DNA from: Saprospiraceae bacterium
GTDB taxonomy: Bacteria > Bacteroidota > Bacteroidia > Chitinophagales > Saprospiraceae
Direction of reading: 5' to 3'
NCBI GenBank assembly: GCA_020846655.1
Contig: JADLDL010000102.1
Coordinates: 1 to 35,883, forward strand
DNA: 35,883 nucleotides
The stretch's first letter is position 1. Each line of letters begins with the position of its first letter. A program made the translations under genes and the position numbers. Shown here one piece after another: positions 1-6,726 of the stretch. The notes beneath the pieces were generated by a model. It saw only the letters and a program-made list of their open reading frames with translations, had not been told where the DNA came from and searched no databases.

Positions 1-198
1 GCCAGTGCGCGACAAATCAACCTGGTACTTGCTCGAACCGGACAATCTTTTTGGCAAGCCGGGTATCATGATCGATATATCCGGGGGCAAAAGCATTTGG
101 TCGCGGCAATCAATTATTTGAAACAAAACCCAGTATCTGCGGGCCTTTGTACCCATTGGATGGAGCACTCTTTTACTTGGGTAGAGGAAGGGTTTTAG
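1..198 (+). CDS. REP-associated tyrosine transposase (RAYT, Y1_Tnp/IS200-like), 3' end only
   Basis: The open frame runs from base 1 to a TAG at 196-198 and gives 65 residues; the 5' end lies outside the window. It reads ARQINLVLARTGQSFWQ, then YHDRYIRG, then a block with INYLKQNPVSAGLC. This series (RQIN, FWQ, DRYIR, Y-x-x-NPV-x-AGL) is the well-known C-terminal half of RAYT proteins, the single-strand HUH/tyrosine transposases linked to REP palindromes. Family knowledge: RAYTs are single-copy, host-tamed transposases that cleave REP hairpins. The call is supported by context, because four REP-like palindromic units with GTAG/CTAC ends lie within 300 bp downstream. Whether the whole gene is intact cannot be judged. 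Confidence 0.82.
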   Translation, partial: ASARQINLVLARTGQSFWQAGYHDRYIRGQKHLVAAINYLKQNPVSAGLCTHWMEHSFTWVEEGF

Positions 199-275
199 GC
201 GATCTTACGGAACTGCTTTGATGGCACCGCTTCGGTCGAGTGGCATTGACGCCTGGTTAACGCAGCATCTACGCT

Positions 276-307
276 TTGGTAGCGCGGCGTAGAAGCCGCG
301 CTACCAA
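276..307. repeat. REP-like palindrome with GTAG ends
   Basis: A perfect 13-bp inverted repeat (276-288 with 295-307) encloses the loop GTAGAA. The stem contains GGTAGCGCGGC and its complement GCCGCGCTACC. GTAG next to a GC-rich hairpin is the hallmark of REPs recognised by RAYT transposases. It lies 78 bp after the RAYT stop codon. Confidence 0.75.
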
Positions 308-404
308 GGCCGTTATGTACACCTGACATCGGGGCAAGCACAATAACTCAACTTACCCGGATGGCTAATGAACTTTTTTTTGCAAAAAAACGGAGATTGG
401 ACGG

Positions 405-492
405 CCGTAAACGGCCTTGACCGGGGCGGCGTAAACGCCGCGCTACCGAGGCGTAGAAGCCGCGCTACCAAGGCCGTTTACGCCGCGCTACC
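405..492. repeat. Cluster of three REP-like units
   Basis: The 11-mer GCCGCGCTACC, identical to the right arm of the palindrome at 276-307, recurs at 437-447, 459-469 and 482-492. Between the copies lie GCGGCGTAAACGCCGC-type hairpins (for example stem 426-431/436-441) and an ACGGCCGTAAACGGCC palindrome near the left edge. The units are degenerate and closely packed, ending 29 bp before the stop codon of the convergent BNR gene. Bases 199-275 and 308-404 hold no gene that I can see. Confidence 0.7.
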
Positions 493-520
493 TGTTCGTT
501 CTTTATTTTTTTCGCTTGCC

Positions 521-3500
521 TCACTCGTTCCAGTCGGGCCAGCGGCCCGGCGTAGCCGGGGCGCCTTTGGTCTCCATTTGCCGGGCCACGGCATCGATCT
601 CACGGGCCAGGGCTTTGAGCTCGGTCAGCAGGGGGCCGAATTGGCGGGCAGCAATGGCGTAGTTTTCCCGGAAGGTTTCGGTGGGCGCCGAGGTCGTGTT
701 CCACATGCCGTCCTCGATTAACCCGACGCGACCGTTGAGCGAGGGTGCTGTCTCAAATTCGCGGCGGCTGCGCGTGGCGTCGCCGTTGAGTTGGGTGGCC
801 ACAGCGTTGAGCCGGCGCGAGAGTTCGTACGTTGTTTTCAACAACTCCTGCGGCGGCGCGGGCATCTCCTGCAGGGCCGACTGGAGCTGCCCCAGGTTGG
901 TGTTCAACTCGCCACGGATGTTGCTGGCGGCGCTCATGGCTTTGCGCAGGCGACTTATTTTTTTGCAAAAATCGAGGTAGGCTTGTTTGTCGGCAGCGGG
1001 CAAGGTAGCGTTGTTGAGCGATTTGGCGCTGAACGATACAGGACCCGCCAGGGGGCTCAATACACCGTCTTCGTATTTACTCAGCACTACGCTGTACTGC
1101 CCGGGAAGGGCCAGATGGCCTTTTTCCGCTTCGCCAAACAATTGGTCGGGCGCAGGGGTGAAACGTCCCGCCACAGGGGCCGGGGTGTTGTACCGGAAAT
1201 CCCAAACCAGGCGTTTGAGGCCTTTGGTGGCGCCGGTTTTGATGTGGCGCACCACTTCGCCACTGGCGTCGGTGATGGTGAACAAGAGGTAGGGCTCGGG
1301 CTGCTGGTCTTCTTTGCGCAGGTCCTCCAGGCTGGGGTAACTGAGGCTTTCTTTCTTTTCGGTCTTGGCTTTTTCAGCCTCCTGGCGCTTGGCTTTCAGG
1401 GTTTTGATATCGTCTTTCAGCCAGTAGGTAAACACGGCGCCGACCGGCGGATTGGCGCCAGCGTAGTAACTGCTACCCATATGACCTTTGTCGCGCAGGC
1501 CCAGGGGCAGGCTGGGAATGAACATCCAGGCTTCTTTGACCGGAAAAAACTGCGCCTCTTTGTCAAAGGTGGTGGCACTCAGGTTGCGCAGGGGCGTGTA
1601 ATCGTCGAGTACATAAAACCCGCGGCCAAAGGTGCCGAGCACGAGGTCGTTTTCGCGGCGCTGGATCTCGATGTCGCGCACGGCAATGGTGGGCAGGCCG
1701 CCTTTCAGGGGCACCCAGTTGGCGCCGGCATCGGGGCTGAAAAACACCCCAAATTCGGTGCCGCAGAAAAGCAGGTTGCGGTCCACGTGGTCTTCGGCGA
1801 TGCTGTAGACGCTGCCGCGCTCGGGCAGGGTAGCGCTGAGGGCCGTCCAGGATTTGCCCCCGTCGGTGGTTTTCAGGATATAAGGTTTGAAATCGCCGTA
1901 GCGGTGGTGGTTGTAGCACACGTAGGCGGTGTTTTTGTCAAATTGGGAAGCAATCACCTGGTGCACGTACGAGCGCTCGGGCACGCCGGGGAGCTGGTCG
2001 AACTTGTCCCAGTTTTGGCCGCCGTTGCGGCTGAGCCAGAGCAGGCCATCGTCGGTGCCTACCCAAAGCAGGTTTTCGTCGAGCGGACTTTCGGCGATGC
2101 TGGTGGTTTGGCCGTAGATATCGGTGGAGCCATTTTTGGCCAGGGCATCCACGCTCCAGACCTTGCCCATCACCTCAAATTGGTTGCGGTCAACACCACG
2201 CGAAAGGTCGGGGCTGATGGCCCGCCAGGAGCTGCCGCGGTCGTCGGTGCGGAATACTTTGTTGGCGCCGAAATACAAGCGGGTAGGGGAGTGGTTGCTG
2301 ATGCTGAGGGGGGCATCCCAGTTCCAGCGCAGGGCGGGCTCGTTTTCGCCCTCCTGGGGTTTGATGGGCAGGTATTCGCCGCTTTTGCGGTCGAAACGCA
2401 CCAGTCCGCCGTACTGGCTTTGGGCATAGATGAGGTCCGGGTTGGTGGGGTCTACCTGGGTTTCGAAGCCGTCGCCGACGCTGGTGACATACCAGTCTGA
2501 ATTCGGAATGCCATTGCCGCTGGTGGTGCGGCTCGGCCCGCCAAGGCTCAGGTTGTCCTGTGTGCCGCCGTGGATGTGGTAAAACGGCGTGGCATTGTCG
2601 GTCGATACTTTATAAAACTGTGTGACGGGGAGGTTGTGTTTGAACTCCCAGGTTTTGGCAAAATCCCAACTTTCGTAGATGCCGCCGTCGCAGCCCACCA
2701 GCAGGTGATCGGTGTTGGCGGGGTCAATCCAGATGCAGTGGTTGTCGATGTGTTTGTTGATCTCGCCCAGGTTGCGCACGGTTTTGCCGCCATCGTCGGA
2801 GACTTTGTAGTAGGTGTCGGTGATAAAAATGCGGTTCAGGTTTTTGGGATCGCAGGTCATTTCCTGGTAGTAGTTGCCGCTGGTGCTGGCATCACTCATT
2901 TTTTCCCAACTGGCGCCCCGGTCTGTAGAGCGGTACACGCCGCCTTTTTTCTCGCCGGCTTCCACAACGGCATACAGGTAGTCGGGGTTTACGGGCGAAA
3001 TGTCGATCCCGATACGGCCCACATCGCCGGAGGGCAAGCCCTCCAGTTTTTTCCAACTGGCGCCGCCGTCGGTACTCTTGAACACCCCCGATTCGGGGCC
3101 GCCACCGATGTAGGTGAATACTTTGCGCTGGCGCTGGTGGAAGGCCGCGTAGAGTACTTTGGGGTTGCGGGGGTCCATGACGAGGTTGTTGCAACCGGTG
3201 TAGGCGCTCACGGATTTGACACAGGTCCAGGTCTCGCCGCCGTCGGTGCTTTTGTACACGCCGCGCTCGCCGCCGTCGCTCCACACGGGCCCGTAGGCCG
3301 CCACATACACCGTGTTGGGATCGCTGGGGTCAACGACGACGTTGGCGATGTGTTCGGAGGTTTTGAGTCCTTTGTTTTTCCAGGTTTTGCCGCCGTCTTC
3401 GCTCTTGTAAACACCGTCGCCATAGGCTACAGAGCGCTGGTTGTTGTTTTCGCCGGAGCCAACCCACACGACGTTGGGGTTGCTGGGGTCGAGCGATACG

Positions 3501-3805
3501 CAACCGATCGAGTAGGAGCCCTGGCCGTCGAAGACGGAGGTATAGGTGGTGCCGGCGTTGAGGGTTTTCCAGACGCCGCCGGAAGAAGAGGCCACGTAGT
3601 ATTCGGCGGGGTTGCGGGGGTTGACGGCAAAATCGCTGATGCGGCCCGAGGTGACAGCGGGGCCGATGCTGCGAAAAGCGAGTCCGTTGTAGGTCGCCGG
3701 GTTCAGCCAGGCTGGCTTCTCGGGTTTTTTAGGTGCGTCTTCTTTTTTTTGAGCAAAAAGGGGGAGGGCAAATGCACAGAGCAGGAGGAGCAGTAGGCGG
3801 CGCAT
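521..3805 (-). CDS. Secreted Asp-box (BNR/sortilin-like) beta-propeller protein
   Basis: The protein has 1094 residues. I start it at the ATG at 3803-3805 because MRRLLLLLLCAFALPLFAQ is a clean Sec signal peptide; a longer frame upstream adds 50 residues of non-signal sequence. About ten Asp-box motifs of the S-x-D-x-G-x-x-W type are visible (YKSEDGGKTW, YKSTDGGETW, FKSTDGGASW, YRSTDRGASW, LKTTDGGKSW and others), spread over roughly residues 90-750. Such repeats build sialidase/VPS10-type propellers. The last 250 residues are helical and charged, after a FlgD-like strand region (GEVVRHIKTG...LVWDFRYN). Large proteins of this kind in Bacteroidota are usually annotated as glycosyl hydrolases, but no catalytic residues of a known GH family can be identified, so the enzymatic role is open. 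It is probably exported to the periplasm or cell surface. No T9SS C-terminal domain is evident. Confidence 0.9.
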   Translation of the reverse strand: MRRLLLLLLCAFALPLFAQKKEDAPKKPEKPAWLNPATYNGLAFRSIGPAVTSGRISDFAVNPRNPAEYYVASSSGGVWKTLNAGTTYTSVFDGQGSYSIGCVSLDPSNPNVVWVGSGENNNQRSVAYGDGVYKSEDGGKTWKNKGLKTSEHIANVVVDPSDPNTVYVAAYGPVWSDGGERGVYKSTDGGETWTCVKSVSAYTGCNNLVMDPRNPKVLYAAFHQRQRKVFTYIGGGPESGVFKSTDGGASWKKLEGLPSGDVGRIGIDISPVNPDYLYAVVEAGEKKGGVYRSTDRGASWEKMSDASTSGNYYQEMTCDPKNLNRIFITDTYYKVSDDGGKTVRNLGEINKHIDNHCIWIDPANTDHLLVGCDGGIYESWDFAKTWEFKHNLPVTQFYKVSTDNATPFYHIHGGTQDNLSLGGPSRTTSGNGIPNSDWYVTSVGDGFETQVDPTNPDLIYAQSQYGGLVRFDRKSGEYLPIKPQEGENEPALRWNWDAPLSISNHSPTRLYFGANKVFRTDDRGSSWRAISPDLSRGVDRNQFEVMGKVWSVDALAKNGSTDIYGQTTSIAESPLDENLLWVGTDDGLLWLSRNGGQNWDKFDQLPGVPERSYVHQVIASQFDKNTAYVCYNHHRYGDFKPYILKTTDGGKSWTALSATLPERGSVYSIAEDHVDRNLLFCGTEFGVFFSPDAGANWVPLKGGLPTIAVRDIEIQRRENDLVLGTFGRGFYVLDDYTPLRNLSATTFDKEAQFFPVKEAWMFIPSLPLGLRDKGHMGSSYYAGANPPVGAVFTYWLKDDIKTLKAKRQEAEKAKTEKKESLSYPSLEDLRKEDQQPEPYLLFTITDASGEVVRHIKTGATKGLKRLVWDFRYNTPAPVAGRFTPAPDQLFGEAEKGHLALPGQYSVVLSKYEDGVLSPLAGPVSFSAKSLNNATLPAADKQAYLDFCKKISRLRKAMSAASNIRGELNTNLGQLQSALQEMPAPPQELLKTTYELSRRLNAVATQLNGDATRSRREFETAPSLNGRVGLIEDGMWNTTSAPTETFRENYAIAARQFGPLLTELKALAREIDAVARQMETKGAPATPGRWPDWNE

Positions 3806-3991
3806 GGTAGACGGTTGTTGATGAAATGGCGAAAATAGGATATGCCTGGGAAAAGCAGGAAGTATTGTTGGCTGCTTCGGGCGCCTGAAAATGCGTCGGC
3901 CGGTCCGTATGTCCGGATGAAATTCTACGGGCACGCCACAGCGTAGCCCCAACAACGGGCTATTTCTGGTGGTTGGAACGGGCCGCTGCCC

Positions 3992-4320
3992 TTACCATTG
4001 GTGTTGCGTGCCATCGAGCTGCACCAACTGGTGTTGCAGCACATATACCACCAGGCCTGCGGTGTTCCGGCAACCCAATTTGGACAGCAGGTTGTTGCGG
4101 TGCCCTTCTACGGTTCGGCTGCTGATGAAAAGTGTGGCGCCGATTTCCGGATTGGTTTTTTGCTCGCAAATGAGTTGCAGCACCTCTTTTTCCCGGCTGG
4201 TCAATTCGACCGAAAGCCCGGCACGGGCGTTTTGGCGACGGATTTGCCGCCCAGGTTCTCGCGGATCACGTCGAGCACCAGCCGGTTGTAGCAAAAGCCT
4301 TTACGCCGCCCAAGCCGGGC
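3992..4320 (-). pseudogene. Decayed LuxR/NarL-type response regulator fragment
   Basis: Residues ELTSREKEVLQLICEQ, then ISSRTVEGHRNNLLSKLG, form a complete LuxR-type helix-turn-helix ending at the TAA at 3992-3994. Directly upstream, but in a different frame, the sequence CYNRLVLDVIRENL matches the linker between receiver and HTH in Bacteroidota NarL-type regulators. The two frames join near 4205-4230, so at least one frameshift separates them. No receiver domain with a phosphoacceptor Asp is present further upstream. I therefore read it as a 5'-truncated, frameshifted remnant. A stand-alone HTH protein of about 70 residues is a less likely alternative. Confidence 0.7.
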
Positions 4321-4385
4321 AACTCCGCAGCAATGGTCGATGCCAGCAGTTGATCCCGGTCTAAACGGTGGTTCCAACAGAAAAC

Positions 4386-4428
4386 GCCCCGCAAGGAAAC
4401 AAGACACCGTCCTGTTCTCATGCGGGGC
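4386..4428 (-). terminator. Stem-loop terminator after the toxin-like locus
   Basis: An 8-bp outer stem (GCCCCGCA 4386-4393 with TGCGGGGC 4421-4428) encloses an inner 8-bp stem (4398-4405 with 4409-4416, one G-U pair) closed by a 3-nt loop. On the minus strand it is followed by GTTTTC. It sits 52 bp beyond the stop codon of the last gene of the minus-strand locus, which is where a Rho-independent terminator is expected. The T-run is short. Confidence 0.6.
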
Positions 4429-4480
4429 ATTCTGTTTTGGCACAGCCAATTCAAATGATGCAGCGTGTTTTGATCCAGAG

Positions 4481-5098
4481 TCAGGCAATTTGCGCCGTAA
4501 ACGCCGCCATCTCATCGGCCGTCAAACTGACCCCATGCTCGCCCAGGACTGATTCAAAACTTAGCCCCGGAGCGAAAATAGTCTCCGACATGCGGTTCGG
4601 AACCGGGCTGTCGTGTACCGGCTTCAGGTACCAGAAACAGGATTTGGTGGGCGCCTCATAGATGCTGCGCAGGCGGTAGCCGCCGCTGATAATGAGCAGA
4701 CGGGTGGGCGGCCGGGTAGTTTGTTCGTAGTCCGGCGTGTCGTTCAAGCCAATGTACCGGTCGTTGAACCCTTTGAAAAGCGCCAGGTTCAGGTCTTTGA
4801 GTTCAAAACCCAGTTCTTCGTCGCGGTACACGTGCGTGATCCAGTTGGTCGAAAACGGGACCTGCACCTGGAGAAAATACTCCTTGTCGTCGCGCACGCT
4901 GGTGTACAAAGGGTAGCCCTGATAATTGTCGCGGGGCGACAGGGCGTACCGGTGCTCGTCGATCCGGTACAGGTTCCACACAAATTCATCCTGCTGTTGT
5001 GGGTCGCAAATGAGGCTGGAATCCCACCAGTCATAGGCAACGCGCAGTTTGCCGAGCCCTCTGAGGGAATATATTTCCACGGCCATGATCAGGTCCAT
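4481..5098 (-). CDS. Beta-rich protein of unknown function, copy 2 of tandem pair
   Basis: The protein has 205 residues. The start at 5096-5098 (MDLIMAVEIYSLRG) is chosen because this Met is shared with the paralogue, while the upstream Met residues are not. An alternative is MAVEIYSLRG at 5086. By my alignment it differs from the neighbouring copy (5220-5837) at about 21 positions (about 90% identity), with most changes in one stretch after TRPP. It has no signal peptide or membrane segment. The sequence is rich in aromatic and alternating hydrophobic residues, with two similar blocks (FVWNLYRIDEHRYALSPRD and LALFKGFNDRYIGLND), as in beta-trefoil or other all-beta lectin-like folds; this fold idea is only inference. 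It is the last gene of the toxin-like locus and is followed by a terminator hairpin. I do not recognise the family. Confidence 0.85.
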   Translation of the reverse strand: MDLIMAVEIYSLRGLGKLRVAYDWWDSSLICDPQQQDEFVWNLYRIDEHRYALSPRDNYQGYPLYTSVRDDKEYFLQVQVPFSTNWITHVYRDEELGFELKDLNLALFKGFNDRYIGLNDTPDYEQTTRPPTRLLIISGGYRLRSIYEAPTKSCFWYLKPVHDSPVPNRMSETIFAPGLSFESVLGEHGVSLTADEMAAFTAQIA

Positions 5099-5219
5099 AC
5101 AAGTTGTTTTTTTTAACATGAAAAAGACAAAATCCCGGGTTGGGCATACCACAGCCGGGTGGCCAGGCGCTTCTTTTGGCGCAGCCAAATCAAATGATGA
5201 AGCGTGTTTTGATTTAAAA

Positions 5220-5837
5220 TCAGGCAATTTGCGCTGTAAACGCCGCCATCTCCTCGGCTGTCAAACTGACCCCATGCTCGCCCAGGACCGATTCAAAACT
5301 CAGCCCCGGCGTGGAAATGGTCTCCGACATTTGGCTCGGGACCGGGCTGTCGTGCACCGCCTTCAGGTACCAGAAACAGGACTTGGTAGGCGCCTCATAG
5401 ATACTGCGCAGGCGGTAGCCGCCCTTGAGCGTGAGCCCCATGGAGGGCGGCCGGGTAATTTGCTCGTATTCCGGCGTGTCGTTCAAGCCAACATACCGGC
5501 CGTTAAAACCTTTGAAAAGCGCCAGGTTAAGGTCTTTGAGTTCAAAACCCAGTTCTTCGTCGCGGTACACGTGCGTGATCCAGTTGGTCGAAAACGGAGC
5601 CTGCACCTGTAGGAAATACTCCTTGTCGTCGCGCACGCTGGTGTACAAGGGGTAGCCCTGGTAATTGTCGCGGGGTGACAGGGCGTACCGGTGCTCGTCG
5701 ATCCGGTACAAGTTCCACACAAATGTATCCCGCTGGTGCGGGTGGCAAATGAGGCTGGAGTCCCACCAGTCGTAAGCAACGCGCAGTTTGCCCAGCCCTC
5801 GGAGGGAATATATTTCTACGGCCATGATCAGGTCCAT
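5220..5837 (-). CDS. Beta-rich protein of unknown function, copy 1 of tandem pair
   Basis: This is a 205-residue paralogue of the gene at 4481-5098, with the same start context (AACTTGT before ATG, no Shine-Dalgarno) and the same C-terminus (TAEEMAAFTAQIA). Conserved features include YDWWDSSLIC, the DEHRYALSPRDNYQGYPLY block and SCFWYLK. The variable block PPSMGLTLKGGY replaces PPTRLLIISGGY of the other copy, so selection may act there. A 177-bp gap separates it from the helical gene upstream (6015-6719), so it may be co-transcribed with, or have its own promoter apart from, the toxin-like trio. No signal peptide is present. A carbohydrate-binding or immunity/accessory role would fit the location but is speculative. 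Confidence 0.85.
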   Translation of the reverse strand: MDLIMAVEIYSLRGLGKLRVAYDWWDSSLICHPHQRDTFVWNLYRIDEHRYALSPRDNYQGYPLYTSVRDDKEYFLQVQAPFSTNWITHVYRDEELGFELKDLNLALFKGFNGRYVGLNDTPEYEQITRPPSMGLTLKGGYRLRSIYEAPTKSCFWYLKAVHDSPVPSQMSETISTPGLSFESVLGEHGVSLTAEEMAAFTAQIA

Positions 5838-6014
5838 ACAAGTTGTTTTTTTTAAAAAATGAAAAAGATAAATTTCCGGGTTGGGCATACCGCAGCGGGG
5901 CGGTCTGGCGCTTCTTTCCCCGCAACATCCTCCAATATTGCTGTTTTGGAAGCCGGGCGCCTGCTGGTGTCCGGTATGGCCCAACGCCGGTCATTTCATT
6001 TGGTTCGGCGACGC

Positions 6015-6719
6015 CTAACCCAGTGGGTCGGACCAGTGCTTTTGCTGGTCGTCGGCCTGGCTGGCAAAGGCGCGCGCTTCGGTTTGAATATTGGCCCAGG
6101 TCTGGATCGACAAGTCGATGTTCAGGCTTTCGAGCCAGGGGGCGGTAATGTCGATATCGTGCAAGACGTACGTCAGGTTGTCGGCCAGGCTCTGAAAGGC
6201 GCCGTTGACCAGGCCGCTGGCCTCGTCGATGGCAGCCGTTTGCTGGCTGAGCGAGGCCCAGCCTTGCAGCGCCTCCTGGTACTGCATGAGGCGCGCGTCG
6301 ACCTGCTGGTTGAGTTGCATGAACGTTGCTACTTCTTCCGAGAGCAGGGCAATGCCGCTCGTCAGGGGCAGGGTAGCCGTTTGCAACTGCCAGAGGGCAT
6401 CGGATACCTCCTGCCGGATCGGGTCGGGCAGGGGGCCTGCCGGCAGCGCCGCCAATTGTTCCTGCAAGGGCTGAAACAAGGCAATGGCATCGGCGGCATA
6501 GGCATCCAGGTGATGAGCGTGTTCCACCAGGTCCAGAAAAGTGCTGGCCGACCAGGCATGACAAGCGGCCTCCAACTCGGTGAAGCCCGGCAGGTCCTGC
6601 ACCACCGTGTCGGCAATGTCCGCCATCAGGAGGACCACGCCGACCCGCCGGTTGATGGCCGTCCAATGCGCCGTGGGAATGGTGTACAATTGGGCGAGCG
6701 CTGGGTTGCTGAGTTCCAT
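6015..6719 (-). CDS. Helical protein, candidate XaxB-like/third alpha-toxin subunit
   Basis: The protein has 234 residues, is predicted almost all helical, and has no signal peptide or obvious membrane helix. The start codon is 8 bp after the stop codon of the 820-residue gene, so the two are co-transcribed. Its C-terminus (SLADNL...ITAPWLESL...IQTWANIQTEARAFA) can be laid over that of the first gene of the operon (LLASDL...ITNAPAIIM...ITAWKKVSQEANSYA). Trp208/Trp376, the EA pair six residues later and the F/Y-A ten residues later keep identical spacing. This suggests a common origin with the XaxA-like protein. XaxB proteins of characterised binary toxins are longer (about 340 residues), so this could be a shortened B subunit or a chaperone-like partner. 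The assignment is inference. Confidence 0.8.
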   Translation of the reverse strand: MELSNPALAQLYTIPTAHWTAINRRVGVVLLMADIADTVVQDLPGFTELEAACHAWSASTFLDLVEHAHHLDAYAADAIALFQPLQEQLAALPAGPLPDPIRQEVSDALWQLQTATLPLTSGIALLSEEVATFMQLNQQVDARLMQYQEALQGWASLSQQTAAIDEASGLVNGAFQSLADNLTYVLHDIDITAPWLESLNIDLSIQTWANIQTEARAFASQADDQQKHWSDPLG

Positions 6720-6726
6720 GTTGCGC

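Larger units (their letters stand above)
4425..5900. repeat. Tandem duplication of a ~739-bp gene-plus-spacer unit
   Basis: Two direct copies lie head to tail with a constant offset of 739 bp (gene ends at 4481 and 5220, starts at 5098 and 5837). The repeated unit includes the whole 205-codon gene, about 55 bp after its stop codon (ATCAAATGATGAAGCGTG-like stretch) and about 80 bp before its start (AAGTTGTTTTTTTTAA, then CCGGGTTGGGCATACC). Because the spacer is also copied, this is a segmental tandem duplication and not convergence. The outer boundaries are blurred by point changes and are approximate. Confidence 0.85.

Noticed and set aside
791-2500. Long open frame opposite the Asp-box protein gene
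   Set aside because: It is the antisense shadow of the real gene, caused by codon bias in GC-rich DNA; its translation is low in domain features.
5542-6666. 374-codon minus-strand frame spanning the toxin-like genes
   Set aside because: It is Arg/Gly/Pro-rich, overlaps two supported genes in another frame and has no coherent features.
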